The position numbers and the translations under genes are program-made. The notes below the pieces were generated by a model. The model was not told the origin of the DNA. It saw nothing but the letters and a program-made list of their open reading frames with translations, and did not search any database. DNA of 64,000 nt from Fragum whitleyi (taxonomy: Eukaryota; Mollusca; Bivalvia; Cardiida; Cardiidae). The stretch covers positions 33,996,457 to 34,060,456 of the forward strand of contig OX411544.1 of NCBI GenBank assembly GCA_948146395.1, given 5' to 3'. This document shows positions 43,751-58,700 of the stretch, one piece after another; the first letter of the stretch is position 1; the number at the start of each line of letters is the position of its first letter.

Positions 43751-46700
43751 CTGAAATGGAAAGTACAGGAAGATGTTTAATGAGAGGATAACCATGGTTC
43801 TGTGTTTCTCATTAGAGTCTCCTTGATTTCTGAAAAATGACGTTAATATTATTTGAGCCTGTGTTTTGCATTTTCAACAATTTGACATGAGCGTGAAGGA
43901 CCAATATTAAACAGACAAGACCAATACAAGGGTTATTAGAAGATTGCCTGACAATCTTACGACACTGTAAGACTTTGTTTAGACTAAAAGTGGAAAGTGA
44001 ATATGGTTAGACTGTGCGGATGCACAGGCTAGGCAGGGTTTTTGCTTGGGGCTAATTTGAAATTGTTGGAAATGCCTAAAAGTCTTAAAAGGATTTAAAT
44101 TCCATTAAATTCAATATCAGAGTAATGAATATTTGTCTTAAGTCTGATAATATGGTCACAGAGGCATGCGAAAGATTCTTAACAGTAGCTTTAGTAGAAA
44201 CAGAGATATCACAGATATATATCAGTTGCATGTAAAGCTGAACCCAGAATTATTAAGTCTAAAAAGGGTTAAAATTCTGCTTTTAATATCACAGTAATGA
44301 AGCTTTGTCTAGGGGCTGTTAATATGGTCACAGAACCAAGTGTAAATTTTCCAAGCAATAGCTTAATTACAAACAAGAGGACCATGATGGACCTATATCA
44401 CTCACCTTCGTATCTTTGACTCATTTAATGATAAGCATATTTTCAAGCAAAGGTCATAATTTTACTTTTTTGTGTGTGAAATGGCACTGATCCTTCCCAT
44501 TTTCAATAGGGAACATCATTGTGACATGACAAACATTCTGACAAAGTTCCATGAAGATTGGATAAAATTTGTGGCCTCTAGAGAGTAAACAAGAAAATTG
44601 TCATTAAGGCCCCTTTTCCAGTGATATGGCATGGATCTTTCCCATTTTCAATAGGGATCATCATTGTGACCTACAAATTATTATGACCAAGTTTCATGAA
44701 GATTGGACCATATTTGTGGCCTCTAGAGTGTTAACAAGAAAATTGTCATTAAGGCCCCTTTTCCCGTGATATGGCACCAATCCTTCCCATTTTCAAAAGG
44801 ATTCAGCCTTGTGACCTGACAAACATTCTGACAAAGTTCCATGAAGATTGGATAAAATTTGTGGCCTCTAGAGAGTAAACAAGAAAATTGTCATTAAGGC
44901 CCCTTTTCCAGTGATATGGCATGGATCCTTCCCATTTTCAATAGGGATCATCATTGTGACCTACAAATTATTATGACCAAGTTTCATGAAGATTGGACCA
45001 TATTTGTGGCCTCTAGAGTGTTAACAAGAAAATTGTCATTAAGGCCCCTTTTCCCGTAATATGGCACCAATCCTTCCCATTTTCAAAAGGAATCAGCTTT
45101 GTGACCTGACAAACATTCTGTCCAAGTTTCATGCAGATTTGGCCATATTTGTGGCCTCTTAAGTGTAAGCAAGAAAATTGTCATCAAGGCCCCCTTTTCC
45201 GTAATATGGCACGGATCCTTTACATTTTCCATAGGGTTCATCCTTGTGACCTGACAAACAGTCTGACCAAGTTTCATGAAAATTGGACCATATTTGTGGC
45301 CTCTAGAGTGTAAACAAGAAAATTGTCATTAAGGCCCCTTTTCCCATGATATGGTACGGATCCTTCCAATTTTCAATAGTGTTCATCCTTGAGAACTGAC
45401 AAACATTCTGACCAAATTTCATGAAGATTGGACAATAATTGTGGCCTCTAGAGTGTAAACACTTCAATTGTTGACGCATGACGACACACGACGACACACG
45501 ACGCACGACACACAACTGACATTCAATGATCACAAAAGCTCACCTTGAGCAAAATGTGCTCAGGTGAGCTAAAATAAACAAGATGTGAAACACAATGCCT
45601 CCCTGACAGCACTTTTTTTCAAAACGTTGACCTTGACAGATGACCTTGACCTTGTCACATGACCTTGAACTTGAAACCTTTAGATGAACATGACTGAGAT
45701 CTTTCATCATGCCAACTATGAGACAGGGTTTATAAAATAAGCTTAAATAAACTGAACAATGAAAGTTTTTTGGTTATGTTTTTAAGAAGTTTGACCTTGA
45801 GAGATGACCTTGACAGTGTCACATGACATCGGCTTTAGTATCAGTAGATGCGACTCATTATGATCTACCATCATGCCAAATATGAGCCTTGTATATTGAA
45901 TAGGCTTGAAGATATTGGCAATTTTAAGTTTTTGGTTAACCTTTTGAGTTATTTAACCTTGACAGATGACCTTGACCTTGTCACATGACCTTGACTTTGG
46001 TATCAGAAGATGCGGATTATTGAGATCCATCATCATGCCAAATATGGGCCTTGTATCTTGAATAGGCTTGAAGATATTGGCAATGTTTAGTTTTTTGGTT
46101 AACTTTTTGAGTTATTTGAGCTTGACAGATGACCTTGACCTTGTCACATGACCTTGACTTTGGTATCAGCAGATGTGAATCATTGAGATCTATCATCATG
46201 CCAATTATGAGCCTTGTACCTTGAATAGGCTTGAAGATATTGGCAATGTTAAAGTTTTTTGGTTAACTTTTGCAGACAGACAGACAGACAGACGGACGGA
46301 CAGACAGAAGGACAGACGGACAACGGTAAAACAATATGCCCCCGATCTTTCGATACGGGGGCATAAAAATATAACAGATATACTTAAGTTGCATGTAAAA
46401 ACTTAACCAAGATTTCTTGGTCTGAAAAGGTTAAAATTCTACTAAATTCCATATCAGAGTAATGAATCTTTGTCTGGAGGCTGATTTTATGGTCACAGAT
46501 GCAAGTGCAAAGATTGAAAGAAATAGATTTAGTAGAAACAGACCTATTAGTTTTCATAATTTCATCCAAGTCCCCGTATGTATCACTATCCTTGTTTCTA
46601 GACGGTCTGTATATCTGACTGGCAGCATTCTTGTCCGATCTCCAGGGCTTATCATAAACATTGTAGGCTTCATCATCCCCAAATCCACTGTCCATACCCT

Positions 46701-49700
46701 GTAACAGAACATCAAAGTATTTTGATATATATCATTATTCAAATACCTAAATTCAGGCAAATAAATACAAGGAGTAAATTCTTGATGCACATGATTTCTT
46801 TTTTTGAATTCCAACAAGAAGTTTGCTAAACACTAATGCCCTCACAACTGACATTTTAGAACAAGGTGGAAAATGTTCACAAGAAGTGCCCCTATCATAA
46901 TATGACAGATTGATATTTACAAGAAATTTTACATTATGTTTACATGTCTTATGGGACCATTATTCATCGATGTGACAGCCCTTAAAACCAATGTCATCAG
47001 TCTGATAAGAGTTTTAGGAACAAATTTGAAAGATCATGTTCTTATCATAATTCCAGTGAAGTTTGAATGAATTCTTATCAGTAGTTTCAGAGAAGATATT
47101 TTCATGTTTCATCTTATGAGACCATTTTCAGTGATAAGACAGCCTGTCATCAGCCCATTCAGAATTTTAAGAACAAATCAGAAAGACTGTCATCTGCATC
47201 ATTCCTGAGATTTTTGGTTGAATTCAGAACAGTAATTTCAGAGAAGATTTTTTTCATTTTTCACCTTACCAGAACCTTTTCAGTGATACAAACAAATCGG
47301 AAATACCATGTCCTAAGCATCATTCCTTTAAAGTTTGGTTGTTTCACAGATGAAGATGTTAAAAGAAAAAGTTGACAGACAGACAGACAGATGCACACAC
47401 TCATCCACTCATGACAGTCACCAGGTCACGACAATAGCCCAAATGAATCAAATGAACCTCATCCAGAGGAGCTAAAAAACAAATGACCCCAATCTATTGA
47501 TGCAGCGGCAAAAAAATCAAATGCTATTATCATATCACTAAAGTAAAAGGAGCAAATTTTGAAGAACAGACATTTCTTTCTTCAAAAGAACGGTTGAAAT
47601 TATGCGTTTTCAGGTTTGATGTAGCTAAAAGCATTGTGTGATAGTACCTTTGATTGGTTAAAGAGTCTCTGATCAAACTGCTCCTGCTGTGAAGCCCCAG
47701 TGTTTGGTAGACCAAGGGCAATCTTTTCACTGATATCTCTTTCTCTGTCTTTCTGTATACGAGATCTGTTAGAAGTTGAAAATAAACTGTATGATTTCAA
47801 GCAAGTGGTTTATCATTTTTTTGCTTGCAAAACATTACAAAATAGTCTTTGATAAATTGACCTCAAAATCATTATGGATTCAAAATGAAAGTCCATGTTC
47901 TTCAATAGCTTCTATTTCTCACCGACCTACCAAAGGAACCACCTACATGAGCAAAGAATTCCCACAACTTGTCGATATGAGACATAACAATTTATAGTCA
48001 AGACCTAAATTCCTTGCAAGAAATAGCCTAAAACTGGATTTAAAAATTAAACTTGAGTTACAATTACCTCCACTTATATTGATATCATTTCAAACATACC
48101 ATTACTCTTTGAATGTCCATTTAAATAATACTAATAATGGTATTCAGATTTATCAATATACTTTGAATAGTTCCTAGAGAACTTAAAGACTAAGAGTACC
48201 TTTTATCTGGAGCAGCTCTAGCGAGATTTCTATCTCTCTGTCTCTCCTTGTGTCTGTCTCGTCTGATCTCATCTCTGTCCACCACATCCTCATCTTTATC
48301 TACACAATATAAAGAATATATCTACACAACAAAGGGGAATAAAGATGCAATCTAAAATATAGGATCTTTAGAAAATATTAACAGAGCATAGGGGAATGAA
48401 TATGCAATGTCATATATTGGATCTTTAGACATAACTAACGTTACGAAGTGGAATAAAAATGAAATGATATCTAAAGGATCATTTGACATTATATTGATTG
48501 GTCGATCAGATTTTTGATTGACAGTATCAATCTTTTAATTGTGAACACAAACACAGCTGAACTAAGGCCAAGGGAACATGATTTCTCTTACAACCATATT
48601 ACCCTCGATCATAATACACACCTTAGAATACTTTAAATCAAAGTATGATTGGATCAATTTCAAAAGTGGGCAATGAATAATTTGCATTCTTTGCATATCA
48701 AATTAAGGCATTTTAAACTAAAACAACACAGTACCATCTACTTTACGAATTCCTGCCCGCTCTTCCCTTGCTTTTTGGGCCAACTGTCTTAAATTCTCTT
48801 CCTTCCTTTCCTTCTCTTTCTGAGCCATTTTCTGCTCAATCTGTGCTCGAGTCTCAACAGCTTCACGAGCCTGAAAAATACAGAGTCTACATACACACAG
48901 AGTTGTCAAATACTGGTTATCTGTATAAATTCTATAATCTATTAATTCATACAAATATGGCTTACCAAACTTTACCCCAAATCAACATATATGAATAAGT
49001 CCACTTTGTGCAAGTTCTGTACACCATTTAAAAAAATCTTGCAGCAACAATGAGTGGCTTCAGTCCTTCAGGCTGTCGCCACTCAAAAACCTTGAATTGT
49101 TAAGAGGAATTTAAATGCCATGCATTCAATTTGATGGACTATACGTTATACAAAAAGAGACTTTTTTATACACAATAAGACTTGATTAAGGCTTGAGTAT
49201 ACTTTTTGATTCAAACAATTGACTGTATCAACAGATAACACCATACATTGACTGTAAAGCAGATCAGTATCATTCTTTTACAAGTATAAACTATGAGGAA
49301 TTTCTGTTAAAGAATTGAGCCTGTGCTTGACATTTAATACAATTTCACATGTGCGCAAAGTTGAGACTCAGCTCAGTCTGTGCGGCCGCACAGTCTGATC
49401 AGAGTCTTAGCTGTGCGGTCAATAGGTGACTTATTAAATTAATTTTAATGCACTGCATGAGTGTCCAGGGTACTCAATGTCTTTCCATCACATGCAAATG
49501 AAATTGTTGGAAATGTCACGCACAGGCTCAATTATCATCAATTTTAAATAAATACTTTTGAAAAAGATCACAAAAGCTTTTTTGTTTCATTCTTTGACTC
49601 AATAAAAGGATCAACAAAGTTTCTTCATATTATGTGTTTTCTTGGTCTCAAAACTTAAATGAAGAAACGTCACTTACTTTTCTATCAGCAATATACAAAG

Positions 49701-52700
49701 CCTCAGCCAATTTGGCAAAGTTTTCATTAATATTCACACCCTGTAGACCTCTACCGTCAGCTGCCAGTCTCTTGTCAAGTGGTATGGTGTAACCTTTAAC
49801 GTTCTTCCAGTTAGATATACATGGTGGGATCTTCCACTCTTGTTGCTCCTTTACGGTAACCTGAAAAACACACAACCACAAATTCTAATATTTTTCGACA
49901 AAGAGAATATATCATGAAAGATCATCAAATTCAGTCTCAATGATTTTTGTTGTTTTTTTGTTGTTTTTTTGCTTGCATGAGCTTAAACACTTTTTTAAAA
50001 CAGTGTTTCATTCACGTTGTAGGGGCTGTGACCTATGATCGAACCCATTCTCTGGGAGGTTCCTTTTAGGAATCATTTTATTTATTTTTTTTAACTCGGG
50101 GATAACACAATAAAGGGTCGAATGACTCTTATTTCCATCATGGTCCTAACTCATTCCAGATATTATCCTACACATTGAGAGAGAGGCAATGGGTTCTAAC
50201 CACTGCTACCGATTTTTACAGCTGGGTGGACTAGGGTCCTGTCTGTAAAGTGTCCTGCCCAAATACACTACCCGCCTCCAGTGGGACTCGAACCCGCAAC
50301 CACCAGGTTACGAGTCGAGCACGTTAATCACTCAGCCAACGAGTCAGACATTTAAATGTGCTAAGTTATCTTAAAATTAGAGGGAAATCTTGGTTTTCTT
50401 TATAGAGTGAGTGATAATTTGGAAGGAAGCTAATATAAATTATATGTTATACCCATAAAATGTTAAAACATTTGTTAGCCCTTTAAAAAATCATCTAATT
50501 TTGTTTTTCTAGACAGTGCATGCCTTGAAATAAAGAATAAGTTCAGTCAATAATTGATATCTTTCTTTGCAATCTGTGAATCTATCAAACAATATCTTCA
50601 ACATACCTTTAAATTGAATTTTTAGATTGTTAAATACGACTTATGTGAAAGCTGACTTAATGTTTAATCTTATCATTCACTTGCAGAAAGAAGTATGCCC
50701 ACAGGGTTTTAAGGAAAGCAAGTTTTGCAAGTCTGAGACTCACAAGTGTGAAGCTAGGACCCTCAAAACTATTTGATGGGAGTCCTTCCATCTCTCTGGG
50801 GATCAAATAAACACTTTCCTGTTTTACAAAATTTTGGACCTGTCCAAATTCAAAGGTTTTGCAGACGAAAATTTAAAGTGGATTTAATTTGAAAAATAAC
50901 CATTTTGTAGGGTAGAAAATAGTGTGGAAAAAGAAGAAATTGCTTGTCAGAAGCAATTTCTTCTTTTTTCACAATGTTTTCTCAATTATAAAACCACAGG
51001 CATGTAAAAAGCAGGGATTAAACAGCAAAGGGTTAAGAAAAGAAATGAAGACTGTTTTTCAATCTTTTTCTGAAGTTGATCCTCAAAAGAGTATATCTAT
51101 CCAATACCTTGTGAAGCTAAATCCAGAAAATCTTTCCATTTCTACACAAAATTATATATAGCTAAAAAGACAGTCTAGATGCTCAAACCTTAAGCAAATG
51201 ACCCTATGAGCTTTACTATTAAGTCCCTGGGACCCATTTTATTAAACTTAAACCCTGAAAGAATTAGTTCTTATTGTTCATATTATCTCTACCCTGAACA
51301 CAGAATATTCCAGCTGTGACAGAAGGTATAGTCAAAGATCATACCATCTAATTTTCCTTTTTAAAACAGAAAAGTTTAATTATCATAATATAAAAACAAG
51401 AGCACAACCTACAGGTTCAATGCTTGGCAGAAGGTGCTGGATAATGCAAAAATTCTTAGTTGAAAAAGGGACATAACTCTTACAAAAATGCTTCCAGAGT
51501 TATCCCCCTTGAGTCTAGATAGCTCTTGTGATGGTGAACACACATGCCAAGTTTCATGAAGATATCTAAATCTTTAAAAACAATAGAAATATGACCAAAG
51601 TTTAAATTTGTCAAGTCAGCAACTACATAAATTAAATGCAAATGACGCCAAGTTGGTCATAATACCTCTGGTTTTCTCCAAAAACAGTTAAGCTAATAAA
51701 CACTCAATCATAATAAATGTATCTAGTACTCTTGGTACTTTGATTTTGATTTTATTTTGAAAGGTTTATATTCAGTATGAAAAAGATCGTTACCTTTCTA
51801 TTTGGTGAATGCATGACTGGTGCTGGGGGTGATGGTGGTCCTCGGGGTATCTTTTTGTTCACTCTGAAAATTTTATGGCAGCTTGTTATAAAGTGTAAAA
51901 TGTTTTGAAGTAAAATGACAAATATCCTTGAAAAGGATGAGTCCTTGGAAACCAGTCCTTTATTGTCACAATATAATAATATTGTGAGGGCTTGAGCCAT
52001 AAAATCTGGTTTTTTGATCCGTCAAAATTTTCACTGAAAAATGTAACTAAATTTTTGACTCATCTCTCCTATATATCTTTGATTCATATTTCATATGAGT
52101 CACTTTTAAGGGTATTTGAAGGAGACAAATAAATAGAGCAATCAACTAAACAAAGAAAGTGAATGATGACACAGCAAATTTCAAATCTGTGTGCTTTTGA
52201 GTTACTTTTTCAAATGTCTTGAACAATTCTTTATCATTTTTTCCCTTACAATTTCACAGCAATGACTTTAAGGGCTCTTGGTATTGAAACTTAGCTTAAG
52301 CTTAGCTCCCTCTTCCTGTAGTAAAAGGTGCTAAATCTGTCTGGAATTCTTTTGCAGGTTGACACTAACTAGCTTTCCACCAGCCTGAAGGACCTGTGAG
52401 CCATACATATTACAGGTATTCCTTGTTAAAGCAGGTCCTGTTAGAAAACCATGATTGTTTTTAAACAAATTGATTTTGATAGACAATTTCTTTTTTCCAC
52501 AATGTTTTCCCCTTGGTAACACTAGTTTAAGTATTGGAAAGTATTTTTTTCAAAACAGGACAGATTAGAAAAACATAGTTCTGCATTAATTACAGGCTTG
52601 AAGGATCTGCAACATGGTAACATTTATCAGTCCTCCCTGAAATCTACAGGTCTTTGGCCCAAGGACAAGTGTTAGTGTGGATCCCTATATATTTTGATAA

Positions 52701-55700
52701 AGCAAACATTTTGCCAATATGTGACAGTTTAAACCAGTAATATACAAATCACATGACAGTAATCGTAAAAGGTCTTACTTAAATTTTGGTGGATCCATAG
52801 GGTCTTTCTGAGCTTCAACCATTCTGATAATTCTCTGTTTAGCACCTGAGTTATATGCAACACCTTGCTGTGATGGAGTGTATCTGTAAAGTAAGAAACA
52901 CATTCATTTTACTAGCCCGGCTGTTATCAGAGAAAACCCAAAGTATTGCTATAGCCTTGGTTACATCATCGTAGTTGTTGTTGTGCGAAAACTTTGACAA
53001 TTTGTGATACTGTCAATCTTGCGACTACATCTATTAAGCGGCCATTTTTATTAAGCAACCGTTTTTAAATTTCCCTATTTTAAATCAAAATATACTAAAA
53101 AGTAGGTATTGTTGGTCTAAAAATCATTGCAAATGAATCCTATTTTGTTTTAGCTCGACAAAATGGTCTCAACGAGACGATTCTATTGAGTTATAAAGAC
53201 ATAGGGTTATGCGATAATATGAACATTCAATCAAAAAGTATGTTTTTTATTTGTGATCAAAATGTGTATTAAGCGACCAATTTCTTAAACGAGTGCTTTT
53301 TAGCTCCACTGGCTGAAAGCCACTGGGGCTATTGTCATGGCCTTGTGTCCATCCGTGCGTCCGTGCGTCCGGTCGTAAACTTTTTCTTTAAAAATCTTCT
53401 CCTCAAAAACTACTGAATGAATTTCAACCAAACTTCACAGGAATGATTCTTGGGTGACCCTCTTTCAAAGTTGTTCAAGAAATTTTGATCCAATGAAAAA
53501 CATGGATTTTATGGGCGTGGCTAATTTCCAAATATGGTAAAAAGTGAGTTTTCTCAGATTCTAATTGATGGATTCCAATCAAATTTTACATGAATGATCC
53601 TTGGGTGACCCTTTATCAGTCTACAAAAAATTATTGTGATAGGATTGAAAATATGCATTTTATGGGCGGAGGTTATTTCTCTATATGTTATATAGTGGAA
53701 ACTTTGAAAATCATTTTCTCAGAATCTAAGTGATGGATATCAACTAAATTTTACTTGAATGATCCTTGAGTGACCTTTTATCAGTCTTCCAAAAATAATT
53801 ATGATCGGATGAAAAATATGTATTTTATGGGCAGAGGTCATTTCTCTATATGTTATATAGTGGAAACTTTGAAAATCATTTTCTCAGAATGTAATTGATG
53901 GATATAAACCAAATTTCACTGTAATATTCCCTGAGTGACCCTTTATCAGTCTACCAAAAATTATTGTGATCGGATGAAAAATATCTATTTTATAGGCGAC
54001 GGTCATTTCTCAATATGTTTTATAATGGAAACTTTGAAAATCATTTTCTCAGAATGTAATTGATGGATATCAGTCAAACATTTTTGGTATGATCTTTGGG
54101 TGACCCATTATCATGCAGCCAAAAATTATTTTGATTGGATAAAAAATGTGTCCTTTATGGGCGGAGGTCATTTCTCTATATGTTATTTAGTTGAAACTTT
54201 GAAAATCATTTTCAACATCAGTAGAAGCCAAAATATCTAAAAATCTAGTCAAAACTTTTATTTGCTTTTACAGGAATTTCAAGCCTTTGGAGCAACACAA
54301 GCCATTCATGGCTTTCTAGTTGGTGGTCCCTGTAGTGGTCGCTTAATACAAGGTTGACTGTATATCTGTTTCTGCTAAAGGAATTCACTTGAATCTTTGT
54401 ACACATGTTCACCATCAAATAAACAACAACCTATTCAATAGGTTGTTGTTTATTTGATGGTGAACATGTGTACAAAGATTCAAGTGAATTAGTATTCTAT
54501 CAAGGAGATAACTCTAGATGCATTTTATGCAAATTATTTCCCTTTTTTATTTATTTTTTTCAACAATTCAGCACTCAACAGTCTAGGATTGGCATCCACA
54601 GGCTGTGCTCTTGTTTATGATTTTAATCAAGCAGAAATCCTTTTTTTGTGTAAATGCAAGAAAAAACTTATCAGTCTTGAAATCATTATCAACAAAATAG
54701 CTCTTCTTTTTTTTCTAGAGAAAGAAAAAGAACCAAAATGAAAAATATTCTTTTAACAATATAAGCCTTATAAATGTATAATTAAATAGGTTGAACTCAT
54801 ATTGTGTGACAGTCTGACATCAAAAGTATATTGTTTCAAGAGATCTAAATAGAAGGGGGTGATTATAAGTGTAATGAAGTTATTGCTACACCCATTGTTG
54901 TGTGTACTTATTTGAATCATCTCAGAGAGATGATTCAAATGAGTTCACACAAAACAAGGTTTGAAGTTTTATTGAAACAAGAGATGTTTGTAAAAATTTA
55001 TGTCCCCATAAAAGCAGGTCAATAGCCTATTCATTGTCAATCAACAAAGGACAATAACTCACAAAATATGATGAGTAGAGTTAAGGTTCTCATGCACTGC
55101 ACTTCTCCTCAATGCGATCTATCTACCTGTAAAGTTTCATGATTCTAACTTGTATACTTTTTGAGACAAAAAACAGTTGATGGATCGACAGACAGACTGA
55201 CTAACAAGTGCAAAGCAATATACCCCCTCTTCTTCAAAGGAGGGCAAAATAATTGAATTTCAAACCCAAAGCACCTAGGCTAAAAGATTTACCTGATATA
55301 CTGTGCTGGGGCCTGTTTTTCAGCAGCCCTAACTGGCATTGCCGCTGCTATCTTTCCTGATATGAGTTTTTCTAGAGCTTGTCTAGTTTTCTCTGTGTTT
55401 TCTTGGATAGATTCATCATCAGGTTTTTCTAGACTAGGGTCATCATCATCTAGCTGTTTTGGAACTAGGTCTTGGAATTTTGAATGAACAACCTAGAATA
55501 AACAAATAACACACATTTTGATTTAACTAGGAAATGAAGTTGGATTCGCTAAAGGGATATAAAACTCAAATAAATATTTCATGAATTTTGTAAGAATTAT
55601 CTCAAAACAATGTGGATTATGAGCACTAGAAATATAATATGAATAAAGGTTTTGACTTAAGTATAATCATACACAGAAGGGATATATGTAATTTTACTCA

Positions 55701-58700
55701 TCAAAACTTTAAAGATGTAAATAAGAATCTTTTTTTAGGGGTGGGGTGGGGGTAATTTTTAAATTTCTATTTATCTATTATAGTTTATATGACATTGACC
55801 TAATGATCCTGTTCAAGCCACAGTAAAACATTAAATCTAGAATAAAGCTTATAAATCTTTATAAGGCTAACTTAACTATACTGGACTGAAATTCTCAGTC
55901 CAAAATACACCTACTTCTAATATAAACTTGATCTTGAACTGTGACCATGAACTTCAAGCTTTCCCACAACTATGCCTGTAAATTGAGCATTGGAATTCTT
56001 TCAATAGAGAATAGCTGCACATACACAGGTTTATTACCTTATCTTTGGCATGACCATATTTGGCAATAGCATCATATTTGATTTTTCCTTTAGCATCCAG
56101 CTGCACAGCCAGTGAATTTGATGTGCTCTTCTTCTGTCCCATACCAAGTGGGTATTGGGCCACGGCAATCTCCGGAAATGCTCCTCCATCACCAAAATCC
56201 TGAAAATTTAGTCAAACCAACTCAAAGGGTTAGCTTAACACTATTGTAAGTGCCTATATATTTATAGGCACTGACAATAGCATTGTAGTGACCCCTCAAA
56301 CTATATAGGGGTGTGGAATTATAATGCCTGACTTGTCAGACACAAGCTTTTCAACTTGCGTGGAAGAACATTTTTTAATAGCTACTTGTCCGTGAACAAG
56401 TAGATGTGAGAGTAAATCTTGGATTAGCACTAAAAAGATCTAGAAGAAAAGTCATTCTAATGCTTGTATCAAAGGGTAGAAAACATTGTTTTAAATGAAG
56501 AAAATGCTGGGTTAGAGCATTTACACATCCACATCCCTGGTATTATAAAATCATTTCTTCATAGAGGTATCAGGTTTGGCTTGTTTGTCTGTTCAAATGA
56601 AGTGTACACCACTTCAACGTTTTTCAGGTTATATTACGGCAGTTAGTGTACCTACTGATGATGGTCATTTGTTGTTTATCTCACCAGTACACCTGTAATA
56701 TTCAGTGCAATGCATCAGCCGCTCCTCCCTCTAAAAGCCTGCTACAGTTATTTGTCTAGTTAATGATACACTTTAAGGGGGGCGTTTCAGACATCTAAAC
56801 TTTCCTAAATACATCTTTCATGATCATATTTAATACATTTTCTACATACCTTTAAATAGATCAAATATAAAAGAATCAACATAACCAATAAATTCAATAT
56901 ACACTTTATTGTTTATGTTGATTCTTTTATATAGATACGTTTTATCTCCAAAGTTAATCCATAGACTTATGAATTAATCTTTTTGACCCTCAAAACCTAT
57001 TTTAACCCCTAGAATTTCCTGATCCAAGAATCATTGACTCCTGAAATTGTTTCAAGCTAGCAAAATCTCAACAGGTAGAAGATACAAGAATTAGTTATTC
57101 TATGGTAGTTAGGATTGACTACCCGACTTTTTTAGTCTGGCCGCGCCAATGGTCGGCAATTGTGGGAATGCCTCTTATTGTGCGGCACCGTGGGCGCATT
57201 GGAAAGTATTTTTTGCGGCAATCTTCATATTTTCACGGGATTCCCACAATCCCGCACCCTAGAAGCATCACTGATTCTTTGATTCAGCCCAGTATAAACA
57301 AGAAAGCTTGATAGTAAACTGAAGCCTAATAGTATAAAAGATTCTATGTACTGTCAAAGATTTGCCTCCTATAAAATCTAAGTAATAAAAATAACAAAGG
57401 GCAATAACTCCAAAATTATGCAAGCAAGAGTTGTAGTTCAGGTGTATTGCACTTCTCCTCTATGAGATCTATCCACCCATAAAGATTCAAGTTGATAGCT
57501 ATTATACTTTAGGAGACATGCTCCAGATAAAATCTAAGTATCAAAAATAACAAAGGGCAATAACTCCAAAATTATGCAAGCAAGAGTTGCGGTTCTTGTA
57601 CACTGCACTTCTCCTCTATGAGATCTATCCACCCATAAAGTTTCAAGTTGATAGCTATTATACTTTAGGAGATATGCTCCAGACATAATCTAAGTATCAA
57701 AAATAAGAAAGGGCAATAACTCCAAAATTATGCAAGCAAGAATTGTAGTTCTTGTGTAATGCACTTCTCCTCCATAAGATCTATCCACCCATAAGGTTTC
57801 AAGTTGATAGCTATTATAGTTTAGGAGATATGCTCTGCGGTCAGATTGCAAGGACTCAAATAAGGTGTTATCTTATACAGCAAACATAAAGGTAACAAAC
57901 ATTAAACCCCCTTTTTGCATGACATATTTTGAGACACAAATTTCAAATACTTTATGGTAAAGGGAATCTGATTTGCTACTGAAATTTGAAATTTCATCAA
58001 ATTCTGAGCATGAGACTAGGAGAAATGAAAGAATAACTGTATTTTACGTGCTAGTGTAAAGGTAACAAACATTTAGCCCCCTTTTTCCATGATATATTTT
58101 TTTTACGTTAATTTCAAATTGTTTATAGTAAAGGGCATCTGATTTGCTACTCAAATATGAAATTTCACAAAATTCTGACAGTTAGACTAGGAGATATTTG
58201 GGAAAAAATGTCCCCTTTTCCCGTGACGAGGCCCCCAATCCAAAAACTGTCACAGATGCATCAACACATTATCATAGGCAGTTCACATGGTAAGTTTCAT
58301 TTGATTTGGCCCAAGGGTTATGAAGAAATAGGTGGGGACGAACGGACGGACGGACGGAATTACTATTTTACATGCTAACATAAGGTAACAAACATTTAGC
58401 CCCCTTTTTCATATTTTTTTTTACGTTAATTTCAAATTATTTATAGTAAAGGGCATCTGATTAGCTACTCAAATATGAAATTTCACTAAATTATGACTGT
58501 TAGACTAGGAGAAATTTGGGGAAAATTGTTTTTTACCCTAAGTCCCCTTTTCCCGTGCTGAGGCCTCAAATCCAAAAAGAGTCACAGATGCATCATCACT
58601 ATATCATAGGAAGTTCACATGGTAAGTTTCATTTGATTTGGCCCAAGGGTTATGGAGAAATAGGTCGGGACAGACGGACGGACGGAATTACGGACGGACG

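Noticed and set aside
46384..46543. Extension of SNW1 visible exon 10 past the donor (in-frame for 53 codons)
   Set aside because: The extension reads into the intronic minisatellite, while splicing at 46543 joins in frame with the conserved C-terminal exon.
48718..48734. Continuation of SNW1 visible exon 7 to the in-frame stop (VDGTVLF)
   Set aside because: The GTACTG donor gives an exact phase match to the next conserved exon.
50283..50349. tRNA-Thr gene on the minus strand
   Set aside because: The head resembles tRNA-Thr, but it continues into a SINE body and the acceptor stem does not close.
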